Positions 25,263 to 35,199 of a stretch of DNA of 64,000 nt are shown one piece after another. The notes under the pieces are model-generated. The model saw nothing but the letters and a program-made list of their open reading frames with translations. It ran no database searches and was not told the origin of the DNA. The translations under genes were made by a program, and so were the position numbers. Each line of letters begins with the position of its first letter. Position 1 is the stretch's first letter. The stretch comes from Pelagovum sp. HNIBRBA483 (lineage in GTDB: Bacteria; Pseudomonadota; Alphaproteobacteria; Rhodobacterales; Rhodobacteraceae), in contig NZ_CP162412.1 in assembly GCF_040931995.1 (NCBI RefSeq), forward strand, positions 2,326,001-2,390,000, given 5' to 3'.

Positions 25263-28041
25263 AGGCGTCAATCCCTTCGAAAATATTGCGCAAGATCTCA
25301 GCGGCATGATTTGCCCTGCTGAGGCTATCTTTGATGAGGTCGCCTTTGAACGCGAGCTCACCGCCGCCTTGGCGGAGGCCAAAGATCATCGAGAAATACG
25401 CACAGCTGTGGTCACGCTCCTGAATGACATGCGCAAGAAAGGGAATGCCGCTATCGCGGAGGCATTTTCGAGCAGCCCATTTGCGTCACGCGCCACGACG
25501 CGCGCCTATAGCTACCTGACCGACCAAGTGGTGAGTGTTGTCTTTCGGGTCGCGCACGAAATCCTACATCCACTCGCAACACCGACCGAAGGCGAACGTA
25601 TCGCGCTCCTCGCCGTGGGAGGCTACGGGCGGGGCGAAATGGCCCCCCATTCGGATGTCGACCTTCTATTCTTGACCCCATACAAAATCACCCCTTGGGC
25701 AGAGAGCCTCATCGAGTCGATGCTTTACATGCTTTGGGATCTGAAGCTGAAGGTCGGCCATGCGAGCAGAACAACCAAAGACTGCCTCAGGCTGGCGCGA
25801 GAGGATTACACCATCCGCACGAGCCTCGTCGAACACAGGCATCTGGCAGGTGATCGCGCGCTATCCGAGCAGCTTGCGGAGAGGCTCTGGAGCGATCTCT
25901 TCAAATCGACCGCCTCTGACTTCATCGAGGCCAAATTAGCAGAACGCGCTGAACGGCATCGCAAACAAGGCGGTCAGCGATACGTCGTAGAGCCGAACGT
26001 GAAAGAGGGCAAGGGCGGACTGCGCGATTTGCAATCGCTCTACTGGATCGGAAAATATGTGCACGGCGTTCGTCGCGCCCACGACCTTGTCGACGCGGGG
26101 CTTTTCACGGCGGAAGAGTTTTCCACCTTCGTTAAAGCCGCTGATTTCCTCTGGGCGGTACGATGCCACCTCCATATTCTAACCAGCCGTGCTATGGATC
26201 AGCTCACATTCGACCTGCAAGTCGAAGTAGCCGAAAGGATGGGGTTCGTCGATCAAGGCGGCCGCCGCGGTGTTGAGCATTTCATGCAGGCCTATTTCCG
26301 GCACGCGACCCGTGTCGGCGAACTGACACGCATCTTCCTGACCAAACTCGAAGCCGACCACACAAAATCGGCCCCAATGTTTACTCGCCTGCTGACACGC
26401 AAAAAACGCGCGCGCGCGCCCTACGCGATTTTGCAAAACCGGCTGACGATTTCTTCGAAACAGGCCTTTTTCAATGACAAGCGCAATCTCATAAGGATTT
26501 TTGAAGAGGCCCTCAGGACGGGGACCCTTCTACATCCGGACGCCATGCGGGAAATCGCCAGCCATCTGGACTTGATTGATCAGGAGGTGCGCGAAGATCG
26601 GGAAGCGCTCCGCTCATTTTTCGACATGCTTCTCAAGCATGGGAACCCAGAGCGCGGCCTCAGACGGATGAACGAACTCGGCGTCTTGTCGGCGTTCATT
26701 CCGGAATTTGCGCCCATCGTCGCAATGATGCAGTTCAATATGTATCATCACTACACGGTTGATGAGCATACGATCCAGTGCATCTCGAACCTCGCACAGA
26801 TCGAGCGCGATGAACTCGTCGAAGAACTTCCCGTAGCCTCCAGCATTCTTAAAAAGGGCATCAACCGAAAGGTCTTGTACACGGCGCTCCTGTTACATGA
26901 CATCGGGAAGGGCCGCGATGAGGACCATTCCGTCCTCGGCGCGAAAATCGCGCGAAAAGTCGCCCCGCGGCTTGGTCTGAATAAAAAGGAATGTGAAACC
27001 GTCGAATGGCTTGTCCGATATCATCTCCTGATGTCCGACATGGCCCAGAAACGGGATATCGCCGACCCGCGTACCGTGCGGGATTTTGCGAAGGCCGTAC
27101 GCACTGAAGAACGGCTCGATCTGCTCTGTGTGCTGACGGTATGTGATATTCGCGGCGTCGGACCAAATACCTGGAACAATTGGAAGGCCACGCTGCTCCG
27201 GGCGCTCTACCGGCAGACCCGCACCGCATTGCGCGACGGGTTGGAGGCAATCAACCGTGAGGAACGCGGTGCAGAGGCCCGAAAGAACCTGCGCGAACGG
27301 CTCACCGACTGGCCAGAAAAAGACATCCGGCACGAATTGCAGCGCCATTACCCGCCCTATTGGCAAGGTTTGCACGTCACCGCCCATGTCGATTTTGCCG
27401 ACCTCCTGCGCGGCATCTCGAATGACGAGATAAGAACCCGCCTGACCCTCGATCATGACCGCGATGCGACCCGTGTATGCTTTGCAATGGCTGATCACCC
27501 AGGAATTTTCAGCCGTATGTGCGGTGCGCTCAGCCTTGTCGGAGCCAACGTGGTTGATGCCCGAACGTTCACCAGTAAGGACGGCTACGCCACTGCCGCA
27601 TTCTGGATCCAAGATGGAGACGGCCATCCCTATGATGAAAAACGCCTCCCCCGCTTGCGATCGATGATCGAGAAGACGACACAAGGTCAGGTGGTCGCCC
27701 GTGACGCTTTGGCCGACCGTGACAAAATGAAGAAGCGCGAGAAAGCATTCCGCGTCCCGACCTCGATCAGCTTCGATAATGATGGATCTGAAATTTATAC
27801 CATCATCGAGGTCGATACGCGCGATCGCCCCGGCCTTTTGCATGATCTGACCCGCACGCTTGCCAACAGCAACATCTATATCGCGTCGGCCGTTATCGCG
27901 ACCTATGGCGAACAAGTCGTCGATTCCTTCTACGTGAAAGACATGTTTGGCCTGAAATTCCATTCGCCCAGCAAATGCGCGGCCCTCGAACGCAAACTGA
28001 AGGAAGCGATCACCTCCGGAGCGGAAAGAGCGCGTTCATGA
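25213..28041 (+). CDS. glnD: [protein-PII] uridylyltransferase / uridylyl-removing enzyme
   Basis: Nitrogen-status sensor: it uridylylates PII proteins at low glutamine and removes UMP at high glutamine. The 942-residue frame shows the nucleotidyltransferase motif GGYGRGEMAPHSDVDLLFL near residue 137, an HD domain (LLHDIGKGRDEDHSVLGAKI) near residue 560, and two ACT domains near residues 752 (HPGIFSRMCGALSLVGANVV) and 861 (RDRPGLLHDLTRTLANSNIY). The N-terminal start is uncertain: the TTG at 25213 lies inside the preceding lipoprotein gene, and the ATG at 25306 is an alternative. It overlaps murJ by four bases (ATGA). A urease operon nearby fits a nitrogen-related neighbourhood. Confidence 0.95.
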   Translation: MSSLTQHPEVSDAPVSEGVNPFENIAQDLSGMICPAEAIFDEVAFERELTAALAEAKDHREIRTAVVTLLNDMRKKGNAAIAEAFSSSPFASRATTRAYSYLTDQVVSVVFRVAHEILHPLATPTEGERIALLAVGGYGRGEMAPHSDVDLLFLTPYKITPWAESLIESMLYMLWDLKLKVGHASRTTKDCLRLAREDYTIRTSLVEHRHLAGDRALSEQLAERLWSDLFKSTASDFIEAKLAERAERHRKQGGQRYVVEPNVKEGKGGLRDLQSLYWIGKYVHGVRRAHDLVDAGLFTAEEFSTFVKAADFLWAVRCHLHILTSRAMDQLTFDLQVEVAERMGFVDQGGRRGVEHFMQAYFRHATRVGELTRIFLTKLEADHTKSAPMFTRLLTRKKRARAPYAILQNRLTISSKQAFFNDKRNLIRIFEEALRTGTLLHPDAMREIASHLDLIDQEVREDREALRSFFDMLLKHGNPERGLRRMNELGVLSAFIPEFAPIVAMMQFNMYHHYTVDEHTIQCISNLAQIERDELVEELPVASSILKKGINRKVLYTALLLHDIGKGRDEDHSVLGAKIARKVAPRLGLNKKECETVEWLVRYHLLMSDMAQKRDIADPRTVRDFAKAVRTEERLDLLCVLTVCDIRGVGPNTWNNWKATLLRALYRQTRTALRDGLEAINREERGAEARKNLRERLTDWPEKDIRHELQRHYPPYWQGLHVTAHVDFADLLRGISNDEIRTRLTLDHDRDATRVCFAMADHPGIFSRMCGALSLVGANVVDARTFTSKDGYATAAFWIQDGDGHPYDEKRLPRLRSMIEKTTQGQVVARDALADRDKMKKREKAFRVPTSISFDNDGSEIYTIIEVDTRDRPGLLHDLTRTLANSNIYIASAVIATYGEQVVDSFYVKDMFGLKFHSPSKCAALERKLKEAITSGAERARS

Positions 28042-29567
28042 AATTGGCAGCCGCCTTTTTGACAGTCAGCCTCTGGACGCTCCTCTCCCGCGTATTCGGT
28101 TTTGCACGGGACATAATGATCGCAGCGTTCTTGGGGTCTGGGCCGGTGGCAGAGGCATTCCTGATCGCCTTCACCCTGCCTAACATGTTCCGCCGGTTCT
28201 TTGCCGAGGGCGCCTTTAATATGGCCTTCATCCCGATGTTTTCAAAAAAACTCGAAGGGGATGAAGACGCCCATGGCTTTGCCCAAAACGCGTTTTCCGG
28301 GATGGCCCTGTTTCTCGTTGTGTTTTCCGCACTGGCCCTTCTCGCAATGCCTTGGCTTGTGTTCCTTATGGCGAGCGGATTTGTGGGTGACGAGCGCTTC
28401 GACATGACGGTTTTGATGGGGCGCATCGCGTTCCCTTATATTCTTTTCATTTCCCTCGCCGCGCTGCTCTCCGGCATTCTGAACGCGACTCGCAGGTTTG
28501 TCGCGGCGGCGGCCTCTCCTGCCCTTCTCAACTTCCTGTTTGTGATTGCGCTCCTGACCGCGGATTTTATGTCGTGGGACCTTGGCCTCGCGCTCGCTTG
28601 GACGGTCCCAGTCGCGGGCATCTCGCAACTGGCATTGGTATGGATCGCAGCCCATCGCGCCGGGTTCACTCTCCGCCCTCAACGCCCCGTTTTGTCCCCG
28701 GATATGAAACGCCTTGCCATCATCGCGGCACCAGCGGCAATGGCAGCCGGCGTCGGGCAAATAAACCTTCTCGTAGGGCGGCAAATGGCGAGTTTTTTCG
28801 AAGGCGCCGTTGTCTGGCTGAGCCTCGCAGACAGGCTGTACCAACTGCCGCTTGGCGTAATCGGCATCGCTATCGGTGTCGTCCTCTTGCCCGAGTTGTC
28901 GCGGAGACTGCGTGCGAATGATACCGTTGGCGGTCGTCATGTCTTCAATCGTGCCAACGAAATGTCGCTGGTGCTCACCATACCTGCGGCGGTTGCTCTG
29001 GTTGTGATTCCTGTCCCCCTCGTTGAGGTGCTTTTCGAACGCGGCGCCTTCACTGCACAGGACACCCAAAACACCGCCCTCGCCGTCGCTGTCTATGGGC
29101 TTGGCTTGCCCGCCTTCGTTCTACAAAAGACGTTCATTCCCCTGTTTTTTGCGCGAGAGGATACCCGAACGGCTTTTCATTCGTCGTTGTGGGGGATGAT
29201 CAGCAATGTCGTAATTATCTTGGCCGCGGCACCGTTCATTGGCTTCATCGCTTCCGCAATCGGCACGAGTATTGCCGCGTGGCTTACCCTTGGTTACCTC
29301 TGGTACCGTTCGCGGCGCCTTGGTGACGCCGCATCGTTTGACAGTCGCTTCAAACGTCGCCTTCCGCGCATTCTCGGGGCAGCGCTGGCGATGGGCGCAG
29401 TCATTAAAGCGATCGAATTGCTCGCGCCCGCACTGCTCTACAACCTTTTCGGCCTCATCTTCATTGTATCGCTTGGCATGGCCAGCTACGCCTTTTTTGC
29501 GTGGGCTTCGGGAGCCGTTGAAAAATCAGACCTCCAGATGCTCAAGCGTCAGAGAAAAACTCCCTGA
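28038..29567 (+). CDS. murJ: lipid II flippase MurJ (MviN)
   Basis: Integral inner-membrane protein of the MOP superfamily that flips lipid II to the periplasm for peptidoglycan synthesis. From the ATG at 28038 (ATGA overlap with glnD) it has 509 residues and about 13-14 hydrophobic segments. The family N-terminus is visible as SRVFGFARDIMIAAFLGSG, then AFLIAFTLPNMFRRFFAEGA with the conserved arginines and FAEGAFNMAFIPMF. Later, LPLGVIGIAIGVVLLPELSR is also typical. glnD-murJ coupling is a common alphaproteobacterial order. The gene is followed by a non-coding space of more than 400 bases. Confidence 0.96.
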   Translation: MKLAAAFLTVSLWTLLSRVFGFARDIMIAAFLGSGPVAEAFLIAFTLPNMFRRFFAEGAFNMAFIPMFSKKLEGDEDAHGFAQNAFSGMALFLVVFSALALLAMPWLVFLMASGFVGDERFDMTVLMGRIAFPYILFISLAALLSGILNATRRFVAAAASPALLNFLFVIALLTADFMSWDLGLALAWTVPVAGISQLALVWIAAHRAGFTLRPQRPVLSPDMKRLAIIAAPAAMAAGVGQINLLVGRQMASFFEGAVVWLSLADRLYQLPLGVIGIAIGVVLLPELSRRLRANDTVGGRHVFNRANEMSLVLTIPAAVALVVIPVPLVEVLFERGAFTAQDTQNTALAVAVYGLGLPAFVLQKTFIPLFFAREDTRTAFHSSLWGMISNVVIILAAAPFIGFIASAIGTSIAAWLTLGYLWYRSRRLGDAASFDSRFKRRLPRILGAALAMGAVIKAIELLAPALLYNLFGLIFIVSLGMASYAFFAWASGAVEKSDLQMLKRQRKTP

Positions 29568-30010
29568 GCCACGGCCCCGCCAACAGCTGCTACAAACAAA
29601 AGCGTTAAGATCTTCCCCTTGTTCAAGAGAAACCAGCAGCAATATCGGCATCGAAATTTGCCAGAATGTTCTTTCTCGCGTAGCCCAAACCCCTCGCTTG
29701 AACCTCGCCCTTAAATTCCTAGCCCTGATAAAATGCCGTTGGCATCCGCAGGATCGTCGTCCCGCCGCCAGATCGCCTTTCGCGCCTAAAATGCCAAAGC
29801 TCCCTGCAGAACAGCATAGCCCGCGGCGGCTCTTCGCCCTTCACCAAACGCCTCAAATTTCGCCCATTTTTTGATCTCGAAATACAATTTCATCCAAAAT
29901 TTAGGCGATTTCGGGGTTTTGCCTCTCTGTCAGGCCGCGTTTCTGGTCACTTCCTGGCCCGCATGATCAAAACTAGGGCAAGCATTGTCGCGGGGCTCGG
30001 CATCACACTT
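29568..30010. other. non-coding region upstream of the urease operon
   Basis: No gene is supported here. Open frames crossing it have no family resemblance and one is an out-of-frame continuation of murJ. The right half is AT-rich (around 29870-29920) and is the likely place for the urease promoter. I did not find a convincing sigma-54 site or NtrC box by eye. The first in-frame ATG of ureD at 29963 falls inside this span but is not the preferred start. Confidence 0.5.
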
Positions 30011-30829
30011 ATGATCAAGCATATCACACTCACCCCGCCCCCTCGCGCGCAGGGGCACGCCATCTTGTCGTCCAAAGTTGTTGAAGGACGCAGCGTGCTG
30101 GCAGACTTGCGCCAAGCAGGCGCGTTCAAGCTTGTATTCCCCCGCAATGGAAAAACTGTCGAGGCGATCCTTGTGAACACCGCAGGCGGGATCACCGGCG
30201 GCGACTGCTTCTTTCTTGAGATTGATGTCGCCGCGAATAGTTGCATCAGCCTGACGACCCAAGCCGCGGAGCGCGCCTACCGCGCGCAACATGGCGAGGT
30301 TGGTCATATCCGGACAACGGCCAAAGTGGGTGACGGCGGCAATCTACACTGGCTCCCACAGGAACTGATCCTCTACGACAGATGTGCATTGGATCGACGG
30401 CTCCGCATCGACCTTGCCGCCAACGCACAGCTTTTAATGGTCGAGCCTGTCATCTTTGGCCGCACCGCGATGGGCGAAGCCATCACAAATGCGCAGTTCC
30501 ATGATCGCATTGAAGTCACCCGCATGGGGCAACCGCTCTATTTTGACGCGATGCGCTTGGAAGGCAATATCGCTGCCAGTTTGGCGCAATCCGCTACTGC
30601 CAACGGGGGTGTTGCAATGGCCAGCGGGCTCTATGTCGCGCCCGACGCCGAAGCGGTGATTGACGATGTCCGGCGGCACTTGGGCGATTTCGGTGGTGCG
30701 AGCCTTTTGCAACCTGACGTCTTGGCGCTCCGCTTGGTTGCAGCCGACAGCCACGTCCTGCGAACGCACCTGTTGCCGGTACTCGATCAATTGAGCAAAT
30801 CCACACTTCCCGTTTCTTGGAGGCTATAA
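30011..30829 (+). CDS. ureD: urease accessory protein UreD
   Basis: Chaperone that binds apo-urease with UreF and UreG and helps deliver nickel. From the ATG at 30011 it has 272 residues; an ATG at 29963 would add 16 residues that do not look like the family. Neither has a strong ribosome-binding site. Conserved stretches include SVLADLRQAGAFKLVFPR near the start, AILVNTAGGITGGD near residue 50 and LPQELILYDR further on. It is the first gene of the operon ureD-A-ORF-B-C-E-F-G, and the three bases before ureA suggest coupling. Confidence 0.93.
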   Translation: MIKHITLTPPPRAQGHAILSSKVVEGRSVLADLRQAGAFKLVFPRNGKTVEAILVNTAGGITGGDCFFLEIDVAANSCISLTTQAAERAYRAQHGEVGHIRTTAKVGDGGNLHWLPQELILYDRCALDRRLRIDLAANAQLLMVEPVIFGRTAMGEAITNAQFHDRIEVTRMGQPLYFDAMRLEGNIAASLAQSATANGGVAMASGLYVAPDAEAVIDDVRRHLGDFGGASLLQPDVLALRLVAADSHVLRTHLLPVLDQLSKSTLPVSWRL

Positions 30830-30832
30830 CCA

Positions 30833-31135
30833 ATGAACCTGAGCCCGCGAGAGAAAGACAAACTTTTGGTCGCCATGGCTGCTGAAGTTGCACGCAAGCG
30901 GTTAACGCGCGGAGTGCGCCTCAACTACCCTGAAGCGATCGCCCTGATAACCGATGCCGTTGTCGAGGGCGCCCGCGATGGCCGTTCCGTGGCGGACATG
31001 ATGGAGGCCGGCGCCAAGGTGATCACCCGCGCTCAATGCATGGACGGGATTCCTGAAATGATCGACGAAGTTCAAGTCGAAGCGACTTTTCCGGATGGAA
31101 CGAAGCTCGTCACAGTCCACAACCCAATTCGATAG
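30833..31135 (+). CDS. ureA: urease subunit gamma
   Basis: Structural subunit of the nickel urease that hydrolyses urea to ammonia and carbamate. The 100-residue protein is of standard length, starts [20 protein letters not shown], and contains [20 protein letters not shown] and the C-terminal [20 protein letters not shown]. The start lies three bases after the ureD stop. In this operon gamma and beta are separate genes with a tiny open frame between them. Confidence 0.98.
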   Translation: MNLSPREKDKLLVAMAAEVARKRLTRGVRLNYPEAIALITDAVVEGARDGRSVADMMEAGAKVITRAQCMDGIPEMIDEVQVEATFPDGTKLVTVHNPIR

Positions 31136-31143
31136 GAGCTAAT

Positions 31144-31242
31144 ATGCGATATGCCCTTCTCCTCATGGTGTTTGCCATCCCTGCCGCCGCGGTTTCGGTC
31201 GCGGCAGCGATGCAGGTTTCTGCCCTTAAGGTGCGCAAATGA
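31144..31242 (+). CDS. 32-residue hydrophobic peptide ORF between ureA and ureB
   Basis: A short frame of 32 codons runs from an ATG with an excellent ribosome-binding site (TAGGAG six bases upstream) to a TGA that overlaps the ureB ATG (ATGA). The predicted peptide begins [20 protein letters not shown] and ends with a basic tail, LKVRK, so it resembles either a single membrane helix or a signal peptide with nothing behind it. The position suggests translational coupling from ureA through this frame into ureB. It may be a real small membrane protein or only a leader that keeps ribosomes loaded for ureB. I recognise no homologue. Confidence 0.6.
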   Translation: MRYALLLMVFAIPAAAVSVAAAMQVSALKVRK

Positions 31243-31544
31243 TCCCGGGGGAACTCGTCACAGCGGAGGGCAGTTTGACCCTCAATGAAGGAGCATCAGT
31301 CACGATCCTGATGGTCGCGAATACTGGCGACCGTCCCGTGCAGGTCGGCAGCCATTACCACTTTGCCGAATCCAATCCTGCCTTGGATTTTGACCGCGCC
31401 GCAGCCCGTGGGATGCGGCTCGACATCGCCGCAGGTACCGCCGTCAGGTTCGAACCAGGCCAGCGGCGTGAGGTAAATTTGATCGCAATCGAAGGCGCGC
31501 GCCGCATCTTCGGGTTCAATCAACAGGTTATGGGAGATCTCTGA
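31239..31544 (+). CDS. ureB: urease subunit beta
   Basis: Structural subunit of 101 residues. It begins [20 protein letters not shown] and carries [20 protein letters not shown] and the C-terminal [14 protein letters not shown], as in other beta subunits. The ATG overlaps the stop of the small upstream frame by four bases. No ribosome-binding site other than that of the small frame is evident. It is followed two bases later by ureC. Confidence 0.98.
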   Translation: MIPGELVTAEGSLTLNEGASVTILMVANTGDRPVQVGSHYHFAESNPALDFDRAAARGMRLDIAAGTAVRFEPGQRREVNLIAIEGARRIFGFNQQVMGDL

Positions 31545-31546
31545 TC

Positions 31547-33307
31547 ATGCCTGCTACGATCAAACGAAGCGACTATGCCGCCATGTTTGGCCCTACCGTC
31601 GGTGACAAGGTAAGGCTCGCCGATACCGACCTGATTATCGAGGTCGAGCGCGACCTGACAGCCGAAAGGGTCGGTCTGGCACGCATGGGCAAGGAGGCCG
31701 AAGGCAGCCTATCATACGGTGAAGAGGTGAAATTCGGTGGTGGCAAGGTGATCCGCGACGGGATGGGGCAATCCCAAGTGACCCGCGCAAACGGCGCGGT
31801 TGACACGGTAATCACCAACGCCCTGATCGTTGATTATACCGGCATCGTCAAAGCCGATGTGGGCCTCAAGGATGGCCGGATCGTCCGGCTTGGCAAAGCG
31901 GGCAATCCTGACACCCAACCTGGCGTCGATATCATCGTCGGTCCGGGGACAGAAGTGATCGCTGGCGAGGGTCGTATCCTCACCGCTGGCGGTTTTGACA
32001 GCCATATCCATTTCATCTGCCCCCAACAAATCGAAGACGCCCTCCATTCAGGTTTGACCACCATGTTGGGTGGCGGTACCGGCCCCGCCCACGGTACGCT
32101 CGCAACCACTTGCACGCCCGGACCATGGCATATCGGGCGAATGCTACAGGCAGCAGACGCCTTCCCGATGAACCTTGCCTTCGCTGGCAAAGGCAATGCC
32201 TCACTGCCGGCAGCCATTGAGGAACAGGTAAATGCCGGCGCGTGCGCCCTGAAACTCCACGAGGATTGGGGCACAACACCAGCCGCAATTGATTGCTGTT
32301 TATCGGTGGCCGATGCGATGGATGTGCAAGTCATGATCCATACGGATACGCTGAACGAGTCCGGCTTTCTGGAAAACACCGTCGCCGCTCTCAAAGGTCG
32401 CACGATCCATGCGTTCCATACCGAGGGCGCAGGCGGCGGTCATGCGCCCGATATCATCCGACTGTGTGGCGAAATGAACGTCCTGCCATCATCGACCAAT
32501 CCAACACGGCCATTCACCGTGAACACGGTCGAAGAACATCTCGACATGCTGATGGCCTGCCACCACCTCGACAAATCGATCCCAGAGGATGTCGCCTTTG
32601 CCGAGAGTCGCATCCGGCGCGAAACCATTGCCGCCGAAGATATCCTGCACGACATGGGGGCGTTTTCTATCATTGCCTCCGACAGTCAGGCCATGGGCCG
32701 CGTCGGCGAAGTGCTGATCCGCACATGGCAGACCGCCGACAAAATGAAAAAGCAGCGCGGCCGCCTCCCCGAAGAGCAAGGCGACAACGACAACTTCCGT
32801 GTCCGCCGCTACATCGCGAAGTACACCATAAACCCAGCGATCGCGCATGGGATCGCCCAAGAGATCGGATCTATCGAGGTTGGCAAACGCGCCGATCTTG
32901 TTTTGTGGAAACCCGCGTTCTTTGGCGTAAAGCCCGAAATGGTGCTGCTGGGCGGCACAATCGCCTGTGCCCAAATGGGTGATCCGAACGCCTCGATACC
33001 GACCCCGCAACCAGTGTACAGCCGCCCGATGTTCGGGGCCTTTGGCCGTTCGGTTGAGCAGTCGGCCGTCTGCTTCGTCTCGGAGGCAGCCCAAGCGAAT
33101 GGAATTGGGGATAAGCTTGGACTCGCCAAGCAAACACTCGCCGTCAAACGCACGCGGGACATCGGAAAGTCGGACCTCAAGCTAAATACGGCAGCGCCGA
33201 AGATTGAGGTCCACCCGGAAACTTATGAAGTCCGCGCCGATGGCGAACTGCTAACCTGCCAACCCGCAGAAACGCTCCCCATGGCGCAACGCTACTTCCT
33301 GTTCTGA
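31547..33307 (+). CDS. ureC: urease subunit alpha (catalytic)
   Basis: Catalytic nickel subunit of 586 residues, an amidohydrolase. The carbamylated lysine is in [12 protein letters not shown], nickel-binding histidines are in [13 protein letters not shown] and [12 protein letters not shown], and the mobile flap is in [17 protein letters not shown]. The end [10 protein letters not shown] is the universal C-terminus. Compared with typical alpha subunits (about 570 residues) there is an insertion of roughly 17 residues after IIEVERDLT, before [11 protein letters not shown], in the N-terminal region away from the active site. Reading frame and flanking residues are otherwise intact, so it should be functional. 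Confidence 0.98.
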   Translation: MPATIKRSDYAAMFGPTVGDKVRLADTDLIIEVERDLTAERVGLARMGKEAEGSLSYGEEVKFGGGKVIRDGMGQSQVTRANGAVDTVITNALIVDYTGIVKADVGLKDGRIVRLGKAGNPDTQPGVDIIVGPGTEVIAGEGRILTAGGFDSHIHFICPQQIEDALHSGLTTMLGGGTGPAHGTLATTCTPGPWHIGRMLQAADAFPMNLAFAGKGNASLPAAIEEQVNAGACALKLHEDWGTTPAAIDCCLSVADAMDVQVMIHTDTLNESGFLENTVAALKGRTIHAFHTEGAGGGHAPDIIRLCGEMNVLPSSTNPTRPFTVNTVEEHLDMLMACHHLDKSIPEDVAFAESRIRRETIAAEDILHDMGAFSIIASDSQAMGRVGEVLIRTWQTADKMKKQRGRLPEEQGDNDNFRVRRYIAKYTINPAIAHGIAQEIGSIEVGKRADLVLWKPAFFGVKPEMVLLGGTIACAQMGDPNASIPTPQPVYSRPMFGAFGRSVEQSAVCFVSEAAQANGIGDKLGLAKQTLAVKRTRDIGKSDLKLNTAAPKIEVHPETYEVRADGELLTCQPAETLPMAQRYFLF

Positions 33308-33315
33308 GGTCGAAA

Positions 33316-33789
33316 ATGAGCCAACTTCCAATCGCGCAAACCCTTCATCGCAATGGTCACTGGCACGGCGACGCCGATACCTGCACCTTGACCTACGATG
33401 CGCGGTTTCTGCGGCGCAAACGCCTCGTAACCGACACCGGCCTGAGCTTTGTCATCGATCTGGATAAAACAACATCACTCGAACACGGCGATGCATTAGA
33501 GCTCGATGAGGGCACCCGCGTGATGATCAAAGCCGCGCCTGAAGCGCTCTATGTCGTGACGGGTGAAAATCTGGCCCGCCTCGCTTGGCATATCGGAAAC
33601 CGGCACACCCCGTGCCAGATCGACGATGACCGGCTTCTGATCCAGAACGATCCGGTGATTGCCCATATGCTCCGGCATTTGGGCGCCACGATCACCGAAG
33701 CTGAGCTGCCGTTCACCCCTGAAGGCGGCGCATACGGCCACGGGCGAACCCATGCCCATGAGCATGGGGCAAGTGCACATGCGCATTGA
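33316..33789 (+). CDS. ureE: urease accessory protein UreE
   Basis: Nickel metallochaperone of 157 residues that supplies Ni to the UreG-UreF-UreD complex. A PapD-like N-terminal domain (LTYDARFLRRKRLVTDTG) is followed by the metal-binding C-terminal domain (IGNRHTPCQIDDDRLLI, HMLRHLGATITEAELPF). The C-terminal tail is histidine-rich ([18 protein letters not shown]), the expected nickel-storage tail. The last 11 bases overlap the ureF start. Confidence 0.95.
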   Translation: MSQLPIAQTLHRNGHWHGDADTCTLTYDARFLRRKRLVTDTGLSFVIDLDKTTSLEHGDALELDEGTRVMIKAAPEALYVVTGENLARLAWHIGNRHTPCQIDDDRLLIQNDPVIAHMLRHLGATITEAELPFTPEGGAYGHGRTHAHEHGASAHAH

Positions 33790-34426
33790 TCAGAAAATGC
33801 TAATGTTGACGCAATGGTTGTCGCCATCCTACCCCACCGGCGCCTTCGCGTGGTCCCACGGGCTGGAAGCAGCGATCCAGGCACGATGGGTGCATGATGC
33901 AGCGTCGCTTGAAAACTGGCTTGCCGACCTTTTGCAAGATGGTTCGGGGCGGTCTGACGCCGTCTTCATCGCCTTGGCCGAGGCCTGCGGCTCCAACCGC
34001 GAACTGCGCATCATCGACCAAAAAGCCCGCGCCTTTGCCCCTTCCGCCGAGCGCTTGCGTGAAAGCGCGCGTCAAGGGGCGGCCTTCACCCGCGTCACAC
34101 GCGCTGTCTGGAATATGGATTTACCCGACCTTGTACTGCCCGTCGCGCTTGGTCGCGCGGCCCATTTGCAAGCCTTACCTGTGGCCGATACAGCAGCTCT
34201 GTATCTCCAAAGTTTCGCCTCGAACCTGATTTCAGCCGCACAGCGTTTGATGCCACTGGGTCAAACCGACGGACAAGCGGTTCTCGCCCATCTTTCACCG
34301 CTTTGTGAAGCTATCGCCTCGGAGGCTATCACCGCAGGAGAGGACGCGATCTACTCGAATTGTTTCTTGTCGGACATTGCAGCGATGCAGCACGAAACCC
34401 ATCAACCAAGGCTTTTCCAGTCATGA
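33779..34426 (+). CDS. ureF: urease accessory protein UreF
   Basis: Helical accessory protein of 215 residues that acts as GTPase regulator in nickel insertion. The start at 33779 lies within the end of ureE; the protein then begins [20 protein letters not shown], followed by [12 protein letters not shown], the standard UreF N-terminus. An ATG six codons later is an alternative. Other typical segments are [20 protein letters not shown] and a C-terminal [20 protein letters not shown]. It overlaps ureG by ATGA. Confidence 0.94.
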   Translation: MRIDQKMLMLTQWLSPSYPTGAFAWSHGLEAAIQARWVHDAASLENWLADLLQDGSGRSDAVFIALAEACGSNRELRIIDQKARAFAPSAERLRESARQGAAFTRVTRAVWNMDLPDLVLPVALGRAAHLQALPVADTAALYLQSFASNLISAAQRLMPLGQTDGQAVLAHLSPLCEAIASEAITAGEDAIYSNCFLSDIAAMQHETHQPRLFQS

Positions 34427-35058
34427 GCAAAATGAACGGTCCACTACGCATCGGCATCGGCGGTCCTGTTGGCGCAGGCAAAACGACCTTAACCGCACGA
34501 TTGGCCGAAAAGCTCCAGGAGCACTGGTCCATCGGTGTCATCACCAATGACATATACACCCAAGAAGACGCCGAAGCCCTAATGCGCATGCAAATTCTAC
34601 CCTCCGACCGCGTGATTGGCGTCGAGACAGGCGGATGCCCGCATACAGCAATCAGAGAGGATGCCAGCATCAACCTTGCAGCGGTGGCCGAGATGCAATC
34701 ACGTCACCCCGAACTGGAGGTCGTTTTGATTGAGTCCGGCGGCGACAACCTCTCAGCCACCTTCAGCCCCGAACTCGCCGATCTGACCATCTATGTCATT
34801 GATGTGGCCGCGGGCGAGGAAATACCCCGCAAGGGCGGCCCCGCGATCACCCGCTCGGACATTCTCGTGATCAATAAGACCGACCTCGCGCCCTATGTTG
34901 GCGCGTCGCTTGACGTAATGAAACACGACGCCACCCGGATGCGAAAAGGGCGCCCATTCGTCATGGCCAACCTCAAGCATGGGAATGGCGCCGCGGAGAT
35001 CATTAACTTGATCTGTCAGATCTCGGGGCTTCAAACCGCACCAAGAACGGTAGCATAG
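34423..35058 (+). CDS. ureG: urease accessory GTPase UreG
   Basis: SIMIBI-class GTPase of 211 residues that drives nickel incorporation into urease. The P-loop [17 protein letters not shown] is near residue 10, the metal site is [17 protein letters not shown] (the C-P-H motif binds nickel), and [17 protein letters not shown] and [11 protein letters not shown] provide switch and guanine-recognition motifs. Its start overlaps the ureF stop by four bases. It is the last gene of the urease operon; no urea transporter gene follows. Confidence 0.97.
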   Translation: MSKMNGPLRIGIGGPVGAGKTTLTARLAEKLQEHWSIGVITNDIYTQEDAEALMRMQILPSDRVIGVETGGCPHTAIREDASINLAAVAEMQSRHPELEVVLIESGGDNLSATFSPELADLTIYVIDVAAGEEIPRKGGPAITRSDILVINKTDLAPYVGASLDVMKHDATRMRKGRPFVMANLKHGNGAAEIINLICQISGLQTAPRTVA

Positions 35059-35105
35059 CCTCGCCCTGAGCATGGCTCTAGGCGCTTGTTCGTGATGGTA
35101 TGATT

Positions 35106-35144
35106 TGGTTGCGGGGGTGGGATTTGTGCACCTTCGACCTTCAG
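35106..35144 (-). pseudogene. degraded 3' half of tRNA-fMet, possible attachment-site relic
   Basis: On the plus strand TGGTTGCGGGGGT at 35106 reproduces the reversed CCA end and acceptor stem of the intact tRNA-fMet at 62419. The next bases continue the match (GGATTTG), then after about two inserted bases comes ACCTTCGACCTTCAG against ACCTACGACCTTCAG, covering the T-arm and variable loop up to the anticodon stem. The D-arm and 5' acceptor strand are absent, so it cannot be a functional tRNA. The orientation equals that of the intact gene. Confidence 0.65.
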
Positions 35145-35199
35145 ATGATAGGCCCGTTATTCAGGTATCAATGTAAATTAGATTTATCAAAGGCACAGA

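Noticed and set aside
26893..27963. 356-codon minus-strand ORF
   Set aside because: It is antisense to the HD and ACT regions of glnD and has no family resemblance; long shadow frames are expected in G+C-rich coding DNA.
29239..29874. 211-codon plus-strand ORF spanning the murJ end
   Set aside because: It is an out-of-frame overlap of murJ with low-complexity Ser/Arg/Pro composition.
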